Source: Lepidodermella squamata (taxonomy: Eukaryota; Gastrotricha). From it: DNA of 64,000 bases. The DNA lies in assembly GCA_047495785.1 (NCBI GenBank), contig JBLDXI010000032.1, positions 3,038,001 through 3,102,000 on the forward strand. Direction: 5' to 3'. Both the position numbers and the translations under genes were made by a program. A model generated the notes under the pieces. The model saw only the letters and a program-made list of their open reading frames with translations, searched no databases and was not told the DNA's origin. Below, one piece after another: positions 34,536 through 47,393 of this stretch (the first letter of the stretch is position 1; each line of letters begins with the position of its first letter).

Positions 34536-35831
34536 ATGAAATTTCCTTACACGCAAGAAATGTTTCGCATTTTTGCGTTGCTGATTTGCTGCCAATTGGC
34601 GTGGGCGGGCAAGTTCAAGACGCCAGAAACTGAACTACGCGATCTACTATGGGAAGAATGCTCCCTCCTCGACAACATGCGGCCAGTTATGAACCAAAAA
34701 GACGTTCTCAACGTTACAATCAACATGTCACCTCCGCTGAGGTTCCTAGAGCTGGACGAGCTGCAAGAGGTGTAAGTTGAAATTCGATGTCTAAACCTGC
34801 CCTCGAGTTCTGTTGTTCTAAAATTAAGGTATTCCATTGTGGCCAAGTTGCAAATTTATTGGAACAATCCGTGTGTTGCCCATTTTTGGGGCGGTAACAA
34901 AACTCTTATGAGTCAATACGGTGACATCATGCAATTCAGCGAGCCTGCTAGGTTATTATGGCGAGTTCCGATTTTTCTTATCAACGGAGTCGATAATATA
35001 TTTTTCACGGAAACGTAATCGATTGATTTTATGGAAAAAGCCTCCTTAATTTCAATTTTTTTACTAAGGCTCGAAGAACAATCTGTGATGCTTATTTTCC
35101 CGACTGGCCAGTTCAAATGGTCGGTTATGAATCGATTCAACACTCATTGCAGCCTGACCTTTAAATACTTCCCGTTCGACGTTCAACGATGCACTATAAC
35201 ATTTGAAAGCCTCCTCAACAGCAAATTAGTCACTTTCACAGATACGCTCTTCGTCCACGAGCCGTCGTTTGTTTCCGAGAGCAGTGTATGGGAGGTCAAA
35301 TCCGAGGCGTCTTACGTTGAGTTCAAATACTACCCAACTACGCCGAACAAAAACTTCTCGAGGGCTAATTTTGCTTGGGAATTTAATCGCAAGTATGCCC
35401 CATACGTTGACTCGTTGTTCATTCCAAGCATCGCTCTGTGCGTGCTTCAACTCGGTTTCCTAGGACTTCCGCCTAAAGCGCCGGACCGTGCTGTTTATTG
35501 CGCAGCTATTCTGACAGCTTTCACTATTATTGAGACTATATTACAGAACTTTATACCACGTACCTCGGAGCGTATCTATTTTGTGATTTTCATCTCTGTG
35601 CAACTCATGTTCAGCATGTTCAGCACACTTTACGCCCTTGTAACTTGCCTTATTGCACATCATTCGCCTCAATATGCCAAGCGCAAGGTATTCTTATGCA
35701 AATCCAATGGCTGGCAGATTACGATGATCCGGTTGATTGATTTGATTGCTTTCTGCTGCATTGTCCCCGCTGTTTTGATGTCATTCGCCGTTATCATTTT
35801 CCAGCTACTTTTAAATCGCACCGACTATTGA
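34536..35831 (+). CDS. Cys-loop ligand-gated ion channel subunit
   Basis: Three exons (34536-34771, 34829-35014, 35069-35831) give 394 residues; a second in-frame ATG at 34560 places the hydrophobic signal segment (FRIFALLICCQLAWA) right at the N-terminus and may be the real start. Exon 1 has ELRDLLWEECSL, exon 2 VAKLQIYWNNPC. The Cys-loop is C168-x13-C182 (SLTFKYFPFDVQR). M2 APDRAVYCAAILTAFTII has Asp at -1'. There is strong similarity to the 32882 gene across all three exons, so this is a recent tandem duplicate. The acceptors of exons 2 and 3 (ATTAAG, CTAAG) are weak but give the family-conserved junctions. Confidence 0.86.
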
Positions 35832-37213
35832 AGCATTTTGAATATTCTATAAATTTTTTATACATGTGATATTTGTATTTTTTATGAATGGATCGTAAAT
35901 GTGAATATAAAATATTTGATATTATTTGATGATGAGAAAAGGCTGCTATTTTTGATAGGGTCTTGCTTTTAGAGAGACCAAATTTTAAATAACTAATTCG
36001 CCGGAAATTGCATTTTCTGAATTTTCAGGAATTTCAGGATAAATTCAACAAAATCATAATTAATTAATTTCGTTAAAATTCTGCGTGATTTTCAGTACAC
36101 GTAATTCAACCCTGTCGCTGTTAAATCGCTGTTTTTCCGGATTTTGTATAAAATCAACCGTGATGATTGCAGTCTCAACAAAAAGTTGGTGGTTGCAATC
36201 AGTGCTGAGTATTTTTAGAAAAATTCCCAGGTCTGAATTCCTTATGGTTCTTGAGATAAAGCGTTGTGCGTGAATTGTTCAAATTTGTACCTGTATAAAA
36301 TTGTACCATTTTACGGTATAAGCTCTTCGAAAAATGGCTCATTTTATAAGTTATTTTATAAGTTACATTTGGTTCCGATACAGTCAATTTTTATTTCTCA
36401 ACAGGCATATTTGGTTCAGTTAAAATAGCGGCTTATTTAGACGCTCATTAGCTTTTGAGTATTTAGATTTAAATACCTACAAAATTACCTGTTTTCACAT
36501 CATAACTTCACAACTTCAAATGGAGCCCTGCTAAAACCGATCGTCTTATTTTTAGCGAGGTAATGCCCATCGTAAATTTCTACCAACAAGTTTCACGTCT
36601 GTCGAGTCATGCTCATTATATTTGTGATTCACCGTAAGGTCATCATTCGTCGCTGCCCGATTGTGCAAGTGCACCTTTAAGGCGTGGTAGCTGATCGATA
36701 ATATCGAGGACTCGACTAATTGGTCTCACTCGCTGCTTGTTATTAGTTTTGATATCATTAACTGGTGTTCACATCTAATGGTAACTGATACTCATCTAAT
36801 TAGCCAACGCGGTGCGGGCCAAGTGATTCACATTATTTAGAAAAAAACAGCTAAGGCGTGGGGAATAAGTGACACGTGATGATGAACCGAGTGAATGGCT
36901 GAAACCACTTTTTGAGACGCACGCCCGGAAAATGGGCATTAATGTACTGAAACTTCGTTAAGGTGGCTGTTTCTAATTCCTTAAAATCTCTTTATTTACC
37001 TAATATTAAGGTTTGTCACTGGATCTAATGCCTGATCATTATTTCTTGAACACCTTCTGCAAACATGTTCGTAATAGGAAGATTGCCCGAACTGAATTGC
37101 GATTTCACGGATGTTACTCAAGCGAAAATTGAGCGAAAACAAGTCTTTGCTACAATATCGTTGCGAAACGCAATTGCCTAGTTCAAGGCTTAACATTTTC
37201 ATTTTGTTCCTCT
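35832..37213. other. Intergenic, no gene seen
   Basis: About 1.4 kb, AT-rich. Small open frames on both strands have no recognisable motifs. Confidence 0.5.
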
Positions 37214-38593
37214 ATGGGTGTTAGGGCTATGATTTACAAGAGGAGCTGCTCATTGAAGCCAAGCAACCTAATTTGTCCTGTAACTGTCATATTCTTCATC
37301 TTCATCTACTCAGTAACTCAGCCTATCAACTTCTACGGTAACGCAGGTGTGTACCAAAAAGCAAGTAACCAACTCGTTCAGTGCAGGAATACTTTTGCCT
37401 TGGAGTTTAACTTCACGAAACCGTACTTCTACCTACCTCAACAAGTACCGATCCCAGTCAGTTTATTCCTGCGAAACGAGCGCAATTCAGCCCATCGTTC
37501 TTCCTATCTCATCGTGGTTTTAGCCGCTCAAGGCATCAACGCAGATCAAGTTATTAGCAAACATCAGAAAAGCCTGATATACCCGCTTAAAAGCTATGCC
37601 AAATGGCTTTTCGAAGCTCAATGGCACGTGGCTGTAAAAAATGAAGATTTCAACTGCTGGCCAGTCGATAGCGATCCTCATGCATGGACAATAGTGATAA
37701 GGTGTCCTATCCATGGTGATTTGCATGCCGAAAGTGATCACAGAGACCGCTTCCACCTTCAGTCAACAATCTATCCCTACTTCAACACAATCGGCCGTAA
37801 TCTTTTAGCGTGTAACAACGAGCTGCCTCAGAAGCACTTTCGACTGGCTTCATGTGCTCAAGTCACACTCAACAATCTCGATAGGGTACCGGAATGGATC
37901 GAGTACCATCGCTTGATTGGCTTTGAATATTTCCTAATTTATGTCAACGCTGAAAATACTTATATTTTTGAGAATTTCCTACGGGTTTTTATTCGACTCG
38001 GAGTTTTGACTCTTATCCCTTTCCATCTTGATTTACCAGTGGCTTCAACTGCTGAATATTCTCGTCATTCAAGTCAGAATGATTGCTTGCACCGGCTGAA
38101 AGGACGGGTTGATTGGGTTGCCTTTCACAGTGTTGACGAGTTCTTTCAGCTGAATCCAAATCACTGGCCGGATAACAAGACTTTCGCAGACTTTCTCGAC
38201 GAAACAAATCAATCGAATTTAGGTTTCTTGTTTTACAGTTGGTATTTCGGCTTCAAGGACCAGCGAAAGTGTAATTCGACGGAAATTTACTCAAGGATTC
38301 ATACGATGCAGTACAGAAGTGTCAGCTCTCATCTTTCAGGCGAGTATAAAACGATACTCAAAATCGATAAATATCAATACGTCGACCATGATGCGATAGA
38401 CTCGTTTTTTCAGGTGGATCCATTGAAATTGGGCCGTCTTGTGAGCTATCGCTTTCCCTACTCAAATGGCTTCAAGCAAGATTCAACGTCTGGTATTCTG
38501 GTGAAAGACACGAGTTTGTCCGAGTCCCACGGAGAAATGGTCCTGATAGCCTTGGGTCAAAAAGGCTTCAAAATCACTTTACAATGCCCTTGA
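37214..38593 (+). CDS. Glycosyltransferase family 92 (DUF23) protein
   Basis: Single-exon frame of 459 residues. A hydrophobic segment at about 20-37 near the N-terminus suggests a type II Golgi membrane protein. The family signature is clear in the second half: CAQVTLNNLDRVPEWIEYHRLIGFEYF, then HSSQNDCLHRL, then GRVDWVAFHSVDEFF, the position of the GT-A metal-binding acidic motif (commonly D-x-D/E; here S-V-D-E). Later YSWYFGFK and HLSGEYKTILKIDKYQYVDHDAI fit the family. GT92 enzymes include a nematode core-fucose galactosyltransferase; a transfer reaction onto glycans in the secretory pathway is therefore likely, but the substrate is unknown. The gene interrupts the channel run and has no sequence relation to it. 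Confidence 0.85.
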   Translation: MGVRAMIYKRSCSLKPSNLICPVTVIFFIFIYSVTQPINFYGNAGVYQKASNQLVQCRNTFALEFNFTKPYFYLPQQVPIPVSLFLRNERNSAHRSSYLIVVLAAQGINADQVISKHQKSLIYPLKSYAKWLFEAQWHVAVKNEDFNCWPVDSDPHAWTIVIRCPIHGDLHAESDHRDRFHLQSTIYPYFNTIGRNLLACNNELPQKHFRLASCAQVTLNNLDRVPEWIEYHRLIGFEYFLIYVNAENTYIFENFLRVFIRLGVLTLIPFHLDLPVASTAEYSRHSSQNDCLHRLKGRVDWVAFHSVDEFFQLNPNHWPDNKTFADFLDETNQSNLGFLFYSWYFGFKDQRKCNSTEIYSRIHTMQYRSVSSHLSGEYKTILKIDKYQYVDHDAIDSFFQVDPLKLGRLVSYRFPYSNGFKQDSTSGILVKDTSLSESHGEMVLIALGQKGFKITLQCP

Positions 38594-39166
38594 GGTACCC
38601 ACATGCTGCGATCAATTTTTCGAGTTACTATTAATGAAAGGTTTATTTGATCAAACTCAGCATCACGTTAATAATTCATCGCTCTGTCTTGAATATTTTG
38701 ATAAATAAATCATGACCTGATTGCATGTGTTGATTTAACATTTTCTTCCGATATCATAGAGAGCCGTAGGCTGTGATAGACTTGCAATAAATGCAAAAAA
38801 CGCTGATACCTGCCTATCATGTACCTATTCCTCAGAATCGCGCGTCTCATTAACAGGAGGCGGGCCGAAGTTATCGCCTCAGGAAATTTTATCTCGTTAG
38901 GTCTTATCCTCTTGAGATTTAGAGGTGTCCCTATCATAGAATATTCTATTTTGCGACGATGAAAATTAGGGCGCGAAATGCCCAAGCCGAATAAAAGTAT
39001 GTACTAGTTTATTATACTAACTCTTTACGCTCATTTCCTGACTAAGCTCACGGTAGAATATAAAAAGCCGGAAATAGCCGCCTAATAGGCAATCGCAGAC
39101 GGTCCCTTTTGTGTTATTACCAGAATTTTCAATGAAACAGTATCTAACATAGAACATTTAAACGGC
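38594..39166. other. Intergenic; promoter of the 39167 gene
   Basis: No coding frame. TATAAAAA at 39059-39066 lies about 100 bp before the next start codon. Confidence 0.45.
39059..39066 (+). promoter_or_regulatory. TATA box candidate
   Basis: TATAAAAA roughly 100 bp upstream of ATG 39167. Confidence 0.4.
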
Positions 39167-40485
39167 ATGTTTTATCGGCACATTCTATCGCTTATTTTCC
39201 CTATTACAACGATCGTGAAGTGTCAAGACAACATGGTTAACTGGGTTTCCAAAGAGCAACAGCTGAAAGATGTCCTCGGCAGCAACTGTAGCCTTTTTGC
39301 AGATGCTCGTCCAGCTGCAGAGCCCAACAAACCTTTTCCCGTCAGCGCCGTGTTTTTCCCATTGCGCCTGGTTGGCATGGACGAATTGGGAGAAGTGTAA
39401 TCATTATCTGTTTTACCTCTTCTGCTGCTTCATTTTACGTATCCCAGTTTTTCGATAATAGCAAAGCTACAGCTGATATGGACCCATCCATGCGTTTCGA
39501 GAATCTGGCAACGCCCGGAATGGTCCGACGTTCCTTCATTGATTGTATCTGGTTCGCAAACTTGGCACCCGCCGCTGATTCACGTCAACGGAGTATCGAA
39601 TGTTTTCATCAGCTCAGAGTAAGTAAAGCATTGGACATCGCCAAATACAGGATTTCTCGAACTATTTAGATACTCGGACAGGAGCACTGTCAACATGTAC
39701 GCGAACGGGCAATTCAAATGGACTGTCATTTCGAGATTTGAAACCTACTGTAATTTTCACATTTTGGGAAGCATTTAATATATTTAATTTATTTTCAAGG
39801 TAAAATGACGTTCGAAAAGTTTCCGTTTGACAAGCAAAGATGCAGGATCCGGCTAGAGAGTATGCTCGAGCAGGCTGTCATAAAACTTCGCCCGTTCGAC
39901 CCTACCTACCAGTCAATGTATTTCAACAAGGCGACATTTATATCCGATAACAACATCTGGGACATCACCGCAACCTGGGCCAGTCGCGATCAGGTCTCCT
40001 ATTCACCTATCACGAACAAAACTTACGACCAGGTGCTGTTCAATTTTGACTTTACGCGCAACTCCGGCGGGTTCATTTTCGACATATTTCTTCCGAGTTA
40101 TGTTTTGACGATACTTCAAATTTGTTTCGTCGCAATCCCACCCGAAGCGCCAGACCGGCCGAACTATTGCGCAACCATCTTGCTTGCCTACGCCGTTCTG
40201 CAACAAATGATCCAGTCACGCGTGCCGAAAAAGAACGAAATGGTTTACATCATGCTTTTCGTAACAATTCAGCTGGTTATGAGTATGGTTTGCACGTTAT
40301 ACGCGATGTTGACCATCATCGTTATCAAATGGAAGCCGGTGGCTTACCGGAAATTCGAACTGAAGTTCGATACATGCAAGCTGCGGATCCCTCTTCTGCG
40401 GGTTCTTGATGCAATTTTCTTCTCATTCTTGGTTATCGTCGTCATTATTGCTAGTGTGGTTACTTTCGATAAAATGATGAATTAA
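39167..40485 (+). CDS. Cys-loop ligand-gated ion channel subunit
   Basis: Four exons (39167-39396, 39448-39618, 39670-39749, 39800-40485) give 388 residues. Signal peptide about 1-19. Exon 2 carries IAKLQLIWTHPC and WHPPLIHVNG (loop A). The first Cys codon of the Cys-loop is split by intron 3 (T|GT); the loop is C161-x13-C175 (KMTFEKFPFDKQR). M1 YVLTILQICFVAIPP, M2 APDRPNYCATILLAYAVLQQM with Asp at -1', M3, a loop of about 20 residues, M4. It is closest to the gene at 41803, which shares exon lengths of 171 and 686 bp. Probably cation-permeable; ligand unknown. Confidence 0.87.
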
Positions 40486-41802
40486 CGGTGCCTTGAGTAA
40501 AAACCGGTTTTTATTGTAATGTACACCTGTATACAAGTGGAAAAATAAATTGTGGGAATTTTTGCATGATATAAACTTTGCAGGTGTAACTGTACGTCCC
40601 CTCCTTTAGGGGGCTGCATATCAGTCCTGAGAGGAGATATAGATATTATTGCAAATTATCCAGTTGATCGTTGATTAGTGATAAATGGGGTTCGGCGAAC
40701 TTTCAGAATTTGTAAGGCGGACGGCTTATATACAGGCTGATATATATACAAACCACGATCCCATCTTTCCTTAAACGTTTCCTATATGTTAGAACCCACT
40801 GTACCTCTGGAAATAAGCTCTGGTCCAGTGAATCCCGATACTCTAGCGTAATTCTATCGAAATTCATGGATCAATATCCAGCGAAATCGAATACTCGAAA
40901 CTTGGCACTCTTGCTCTTGTGTCTGATATCGCCCGTAACAATTTCACTTTCCATGTCTGGGGAAATACTTCAGCCATATTGCTGCAGGGTTGCTATTAAT
41001 AGGAGGTTGATTCAATGAATAAATAATGACGAATAAGTAATGATCTTGATAGCGAGTTTTGCGATTCTTCCCCTGTGAAGCCGCAGGGTGCAGTTAAAAT
41101 TTTCCAATCACAGATATCTGCGTGTTTCAAGTATGTCCCTGAATTCAAGGTGAATAGGAAAAATTCATTTTCTCTGCGCTTTTTGTTGATATTAAGATAC
41201 AACTGATTTTTTCCTACATTTCGGGGTCTTCTATTTAACCTACAAGAGATTAGGAGCTACATAATATTGCTCGGCATTTAATTTAATGTATAGTCTATTT
41301 CGTGTCTCAACCTTGAATTATATCCGTAATAAGAAATCCAAAAATAAGATTGGAAGTAGATTGCAATGGCGGATATCGATCACAGAATCGTTATTCTTGT
41401 TATTACAATTGATTTCAAGCATCGCGATCTACCACGAATGAAGGTTACGCGATCAATTAGGAGCGGCCGTGGTTATTCACATGCTATTCAAGTTTTAGCT
41501 TGACTACAGACTACAGTTGAAACCTTTCATATCCAACACTTGGGATGGATAGATTTCGACAAACACAATTAAAGACTCCAGGCCTTTTTACAGAAATCAT
41601 TGAAAATGACGGAATATCCGCTAGCTCTTTTCTTCTATGCCAATTTAGTATGCTTGTCACAGTTTCAAGTTACTTTAGAATAAGTTACATCTCTCTTTCG
41701 AGCTTCCTACCTAGGCTCGACATATGAATAAGCACCTATTAAAAAAGCTCGAAATTTCAATGTAGCAATACTATTGCTCAGAACCATCATATATTCTAGG
41801 AT
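40486..41802. other. Intergenic, no gene seen
   Basis: About 1.3 kb between close paralogues; no channel exon remnants recognised. Confidence 0.5.
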
Positions 41803-43121
41803 ATGATTATTCGGCAGTTTTTGTCGCTTCTCATCCCGGCGATTACGACCGTCGTGAAATGCGAACAAACAGCTGTGAACTGGGTCCCGAAAGAACAACA
41901 ATTGAAGGACCTTCTCGGCGCAAATTGCAGCCTGTTTTCTGATGCTCGCCCGGTTGCAGATAACACTAAGCCTATATCAATCAGTGCCGTCTTTTTCCCC
42001 CTACGACTCGTCAACATGGATGAGCTGGGCCAAGTGTAAATTTTTCAAACTTCACGCTACTATCCAGTGGCAAATTCTTTGTCTTTTTCCAGTTTTTCGG
42101 TAGTTGCGAAACTACAACTCTTATGGAACCATCCATGCGTGCCTAAAATCTGGCAACGCCCAGAATGGTCCGACGTTCCGTCATTAATTGTTTCTGGCGC
42201 GCAAACTTGGCACCCACCGTTACTTCACGTCAACGGAATAACGAACGTTTTTATCAGCTCAGAGTAAGACTATTAAACGTGTTTTTCTACCGACTGACAT
42301 ATCGCTGTCGACTTACAGTAGCACGGTCAATATGTACGCAACTGGCCAATTCAAATGGACAATCATCTGGAGATTCGAGACATCCTGTAGGTGTTTCACC
42401 GTGTTGTAGGCCAAGTTGAAATCATATTTTTCCAGGTCAAATGAGTTTCGAGAAGTTTCCATTTGACCAGCAAACTTGCAGTATAAGATTCGAGAGCATG
42501 CTCGAGCAGAAAGTCATTAACCTACGCCCAGTTGAACCTACCTCTCTGGCGATGTACTTCAACAAGCCAACATTCATATCCGATAACAGCATATGGGATG
42601 TTACCTCAACTTGGGCTAGTCGTGATCAAGTCTCATATTCCCCGATCACGAACAAAACTTACGACCAGGTGGTGTTCAATTTTATTTTCAAGCGCAACTC
42701 TGCAGGATTCATTTTCGACATTTTCGTGCCGAGCTACGTGCTGACGATCCTGCAAATCAGCTTTGTCGCAATTCCTCCCGAAGTGCCAGATCGCGCGAAT
42801 TACTGTGCATCGATCTTGCTGGCCTACGCCGTCCTGCAGCAAATGATCCAATCACGGGTGCCGAAAACGAATGAAACAGTTTACATAATGCTGTTTCTAA
42901 CGAGTCAGCTAGCTATGAGCATGGTTTGCACGTTATACTCGATGCTGACCATCATAGCTGTTAAGTGGAGGGCTGTTATTTACCGGAAATTTGAACTGAG
43001 ATTTGCTACGTGCAAGCTCAGGATCCCTATTTTGAGAGTTTTTGATGCAGGTTTTTTCCTCTTTCTGGTCGCTGTCGTCGTAATTGTCAGCGCTGTTATT
43101 TACGATAAAATGAGCCGATAA
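41803..43121 (+). CDS. Cys-loop ligand-gated ion channel subunit
   Basis: Four exons (41803-42035, 42093-42263, 42319-42386, 42436-43121) give 385 residues. Exon 1 reads NWVPKEQQLKDLLGANCSLF, nearly the same as the 39167 gene. Exon 3 is 12 bp shorter than in that paralogue: FISSE is followed almost directly by STVNMY, so four residues are lost from the connecting loop. Cys-loop C158-x13-C172 (QMSFEKFPFDQQT), first Cys codon split by an intron. M2 VPDRANYCASILLAYAVLQQM. M3-M4 loop about 20 residues. A recent tandem duplicate of the 39167 gene. Confidence 0.86.
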
Positions 43122-44522
43122 TATTAGCGGCGAGTGGTTGCTACGTCATGTTGAAACCGGTGTTTTGATTGTCTCCCTAAATTTTTTACTTTGAAAACTG
43201 TCATATATGTCATTTTTATCGCAGTTGAAGTGGGAAGAATAAATGTCTGTTGTTATGTGGCTTTACTTCTCTTCATTTCAGACTAGTCTCCACTATATGC
43301 TGTTTTCAGAGTACTTCCGACCTTTTCGACCCTCCATCCATTCATGGCTGCGGGAGAAAGACATTCGGCACAGCATATTTTGGGTAGCGGAGGCGCAGGT
43401 CACTATTTTTTAACAGTTTGTTTCTGTTTATCAGTTTATTGGAACTGTGAAAAGTGGTCGATATCGTTGTATCCGCCCATAAGTATTCTGGAAAATTTTC
43501 TATATTAGAACTCAGACCTGATTCAGATGCGCTTTCGACTCTGGATTTCCAGACTCTAAATTGCTCCCCCTCAATAAAACGCGAGAAAGGTTTGTACTGA
43601 CGGTCTGATGATTTTAATTCCAAATTTAAATTCAATTGAACTATGCACTGTCGGAGCCGTCTTTCTCGCCGGGTAAATTGGAAACTAATTTTTTTGAATG
43701 GATTGAAAGCCGTTATAATTGACATTTACTAACCAACCCCTTGGGATCATATATTTTACCTTGAACACATTTTTTATTGGTCCCATGAGGGTCGAGATGG
43801 CCAGACTAGGTAGTTCTGGCCGGAAATTTCTGCAGTATTGTTGGGTTTACGCCGCCAATGCTGCACTTATTACCTTGGCATGCTTGTAGCTGTAGAAAAG
43901 AAATTGTTTATTTTCGCCTCTATAACATTGATCTGATGTAGAACTAATTGTTCGGTCTTAGATGTCCCAAGAAAATCTTAGGTGCCCTGCTTTTATTTTT
44001 ATTTTATTTTATTTATTTTATCACGAAAGTATCATGGTACGTGATCGATCGATATAAGGTGAACGCATTGATTTCGCGAAGATTATCTCATGAATATTTA
44101 TTTCAATACCGTCTCTGTAAATACAAGCTGAGCCGCCTTTAAATCACTGATCAGCTACTACTGAGGTGCTAATACAACAAAAACTTAGTTATGTGGACTT
44201 TCTTTTCCTGTCATCCGCCTGAGGGCGTATCTTCGATACTGCTTATTTCGCATTACCGCGTATTCTACTTTTGCGTGTCGGTACTGTGGTAAGTAGTTTA
44301 AGTACCATACTGCGTTCATAATCATTAGCAATAATGCTGCGCTAAGGGCGTTAATCTGAAATGCCGCGTTAGAACCTGTTATTTATTCCCAACACTGCAA
44401 CGAGCTGTTTCTACATTTATTGCCGATTTCCTTCCGCTTCTTTTTTTAAGCATAGAAAACGTGATAAATTGAACTGCTTTTCGATAAAAAATCTTAATCC
44501 CTCCTAATTATATACTGTAGAC
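43122..44522. other. Intergenic, no gene seen
   Basis: About 1.4 kb; open frames here are short and unsupported. Confidence 0.5.
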
Positions 44523-45843
44523 ATGGAAGGCTATATGGTGCCTTTACTCCTTTCCTTTCTTATTGTTGATGGTATTGCTGACGATGAAGTTGTCACTGTG
44601 AATTACTCGCCGAAAGAAGTGAAGCTCAAAGAAGTCTTGGGGGTTAACTGTACAATATTCGGAGATGGCCGTCCTACTACCGATGACACTAAACCATTCC
44701 CCATCGCAGCTGTTCTTTTCCCGATGAGATTCATTGAAATTGGAGAAATTGAACAAGCGTAAGTCAGGTCATTTAACTTCGATGAGTCTCTTATTTTGAT
44801 CATCATAGCTTCTCAATCATCGCGAAACTTCAATTTATATGGTACCATCCATGTGTCTCCAAAATCTGGACACGACCCGAATGGTCCGATGTGCCATCTC
44901 TTGTCGTCCCAGCTTCGCAGACCTGGAAACCGTCAATAATGCATGTGAATGGAAAAACAAACGTCTTCCTCAGCGTCGAGTAAGTCTTACCGTTTTATCA
45001 TACCTTCATTTGCAGCTACTTTCAGGTACGCTGACAGAAGTACGGTTACTATGTATCCAACAGGGCAATTCAAATGGACCCTAATATCAAGATTTGACAC
45101 TCACTGTAAGTAGATAATTCAAGCCTTTCCTTCATGGTGGAACTTCCTTTTTTACAGGCAAAATGACGTTCGAAAAGTTCCCGTTCGACAATCAGATATG
45201 CAGGATCAGGCTGGAAAGTATGCTCGAACGGGGTGTTATCACCCTTAGACCTGTCGAACCTGTTCAACTGGCGTTGTTCTTCAACAAATCAGCTTTCATC
45301 TCGGAGAATAACGTATGGGAAGTGGAGAAGGTTTTCGCATCACGCAGTGAAGCGTCTTACTATCCTGTTACTAACAAAACCTACGAACAAGTCATGTTCT
45401 CCTTCGCTTTCAACCGCCAAATAACGGGCTACATCTTCGAAATATTCTTGCCCACCTACGTACTGACCGTGCTTCAGATTGCCTTCATCGCCATTCCAGC
45501 CGATGCTCCAGATCGGCCGGTCTACTGCGCCACTATTCTCCTGGCCTACGCTGTTCTTGCCCAAATGATTCAGCAGAACGTTCCGAAAACAAACGAAGTC
45601 GTACTTGTCATGCTGCTCATATCGATTCAACTTGTTATGAGCATGTTTTGCACGCTGTATTCGATGGCAACGATTATGGCCGTTCAGTCGAAACGCTTCG
45701 CCAGTGGCAAGTATGAGGTGCAGAATAAGGTACTTCACATGGGCATTTCTTACATTCGAATCTGTGACATTATATGCTTTTTATTTCTTTGCATTTTCGT
45801 CATCACCGTGAGTGCTGTTCTCTTTCAAAAGATGATGGAATAG
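44523..45843 (+). CDS. Cys-loop ligand-gated ion channel subunit
   Basis: Four exons (44523-44758, 44809-44979, 45026-45105, 45158-45843) give 390 residues. Signal peptide about 1-19. IAKLQFIWYHPC and WKPSIMHVNG are in exon 2; Cys-loop C163-x13-C177 (KMTFEKFPFDNQI), first Cys codon split T|GC. M2 APDRPVYCATILLAYAVLAQM with Asp at -1'; short M3-M4 loop; M4 IICFLFLCIFVITVSAVLF. Exon lengths 171, 80 and 686 match the 39167 gene. An acceptor-like ACTGTAG ends 2 bp before the ATG. Last gene of the plus-strand channel run. Confidence 0.87.
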
Positions 45844-46959
45844 AGATTACGATAATCATCCATTCTTCTGAATTATCAAAATTGATTTTGATTTTGAGTT
45901 CACTCCATGCTGTGAAAAAAGGAGAAAGTTGCTGTAGCATTTCGCCACATTTTTTCCACTCATTCAAAATTCGAAATCAAAACCGGTGGAAAAATAAAAA
46001 GAGATAGATGTGCAGGCCAATTTATTTTCAGCCTAATGAACTGCTTTTTGTTTACGGATAACTTTGGATAGGGTAATTTTTGACGCTTCAGCTATGCAGG
46101 TGAACAACTTTGTATCCGTACGATAAAAACACATGGTTTGTTGCATACAATTTCCCGTCTCTTGAACTTTCGAATTGCGCAAGCTCCAAATTTATTTCTC
46201 TCAATTTCTTAAGCAAACGAATGATGCGCCATCCGTTAACATTTTTTTCCTAATTTGACCAAAAGCTCAGAAAAAGCATAAAATTCGCAATGTCATTCCG
46301 TATGCAAATAAGCTCGTGTCCCAGAATCGGCCGCTAATTGTCCAACTTTTCTAATAAATGTTTTCAATCGCCAAAAATCAGGTAAAAATCGTAAAATCGC
46401 CGAATTTTAGCGATAAATCGAGGCTCACCTTACACACGTTTTCACAAAAAAATCATGGATTTCCGCATTAGGACCAATTTTTTATATCTTGGAACATTTT
46501 TTGTCCAATATTACCCTTCCAATATTTTCTGTCTCTTTTCAGAATCCAGCTCCTCAATTCAACAAGGAACAGTTTTGTCCGCGAATTTAAGTTGACCGCA
46601 TTCTAGAAAATATTTTCATTGTACTTGCACGGAAAGCCTTTTCCCTTGGCATTAGCTCCTAATGCTGAATCCATTGAGAATACGGTAAATTTATACTGTG
46701 TCCGAAAACGGAAAGCAGTATTGGCTATCCAATGTTGCCACAGCAAATATCCCGCGCTGGCAAACGTTCCATATAAAAGCTGAATGTTTCAAAAGACAAG
46801 CTGAACAATTCCGGAAAGCTATTTTGGGAATTTTTCAACTTTTCAATCTCCTTTCACGCAACATCAGCTGTCCGATGTTACCCTGCATGGTTTTTTCTGG
46901 AAAAAATTGTCATAATCAAGACTGTGAATTTTACTTGGACGTAAATGGTTTGAATATTT
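45844..46959. other. Intergenic, no gene seen
   Basis: Tail-to-tail spacer between a channel gene and a stefin gene, about 1.1 kb, AT-rich. Confidence 0.5.
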
Positions 46960-47393
46960 TCAGAAATATTTTATAGGTGATTGTAGACTGAGGCCGAGTT
47001 GATAATCCACAAGGAACATCGGCTTTCGCTCGACTGAAAGCGGTTCTTGAATTCGCAAATGCGCACACTCGCCGTCATTTTTTATCATGACCTGATTAAG
47101 GCAATAAAAAGCTATAAAATTAACAAATTAAAATCAATTGAACTCACCTTGACAAAGTAATTTCGACCACCGCCGACTTGTTGGTCGCGGAACGCGATCA
47201 GGTCGAAGCGCTCTGGCATCATTTCGGCTTTTTTGATGAACTGGCGAATAACCCGAGTTCGAAGGGCTTGTATCAGCGCGGCCGGGGCTTGCGAGGCGTC
47301 CTTTGCGTTGCTCAAACGCACGTAAAGCGACTCTGCTGCCAAAACCAGGGCAGATAACGCAAAAGCTGCGACTAACAGTCTCGATGCGAACAT
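46960..47393 (-). CDS. Secreted stefin-type cysteine protease inhibitor
   Basis: Two exons on the minus strand (47393-47148, 47091-46960; intron 56 bp) give 125 residues. Signal peptide about 1-21 (FASRLLVAAFALSALVLAAES), helix TRVIRQFIKKAEMMPERF, inhibitory loop QQVGG (fits QxVxG), strand NYFVK, K|V intron, then CAHLRIQEPLSVERKPMFL, ending SPIKYF. It lies about 24 kb from the main stefin locus, on the opposite strand and between the two channel clusters, but has the same signal peptide plus single-intron structure. Probably an active secreted inhibitor. Confidence 0.85.

Noticed and set aside
43342-43725. 127-codon minus-strand frame
   Set aside because: Very basic and Ser-rich with no domain pattern; no splice partners and no similarity to nearby families.
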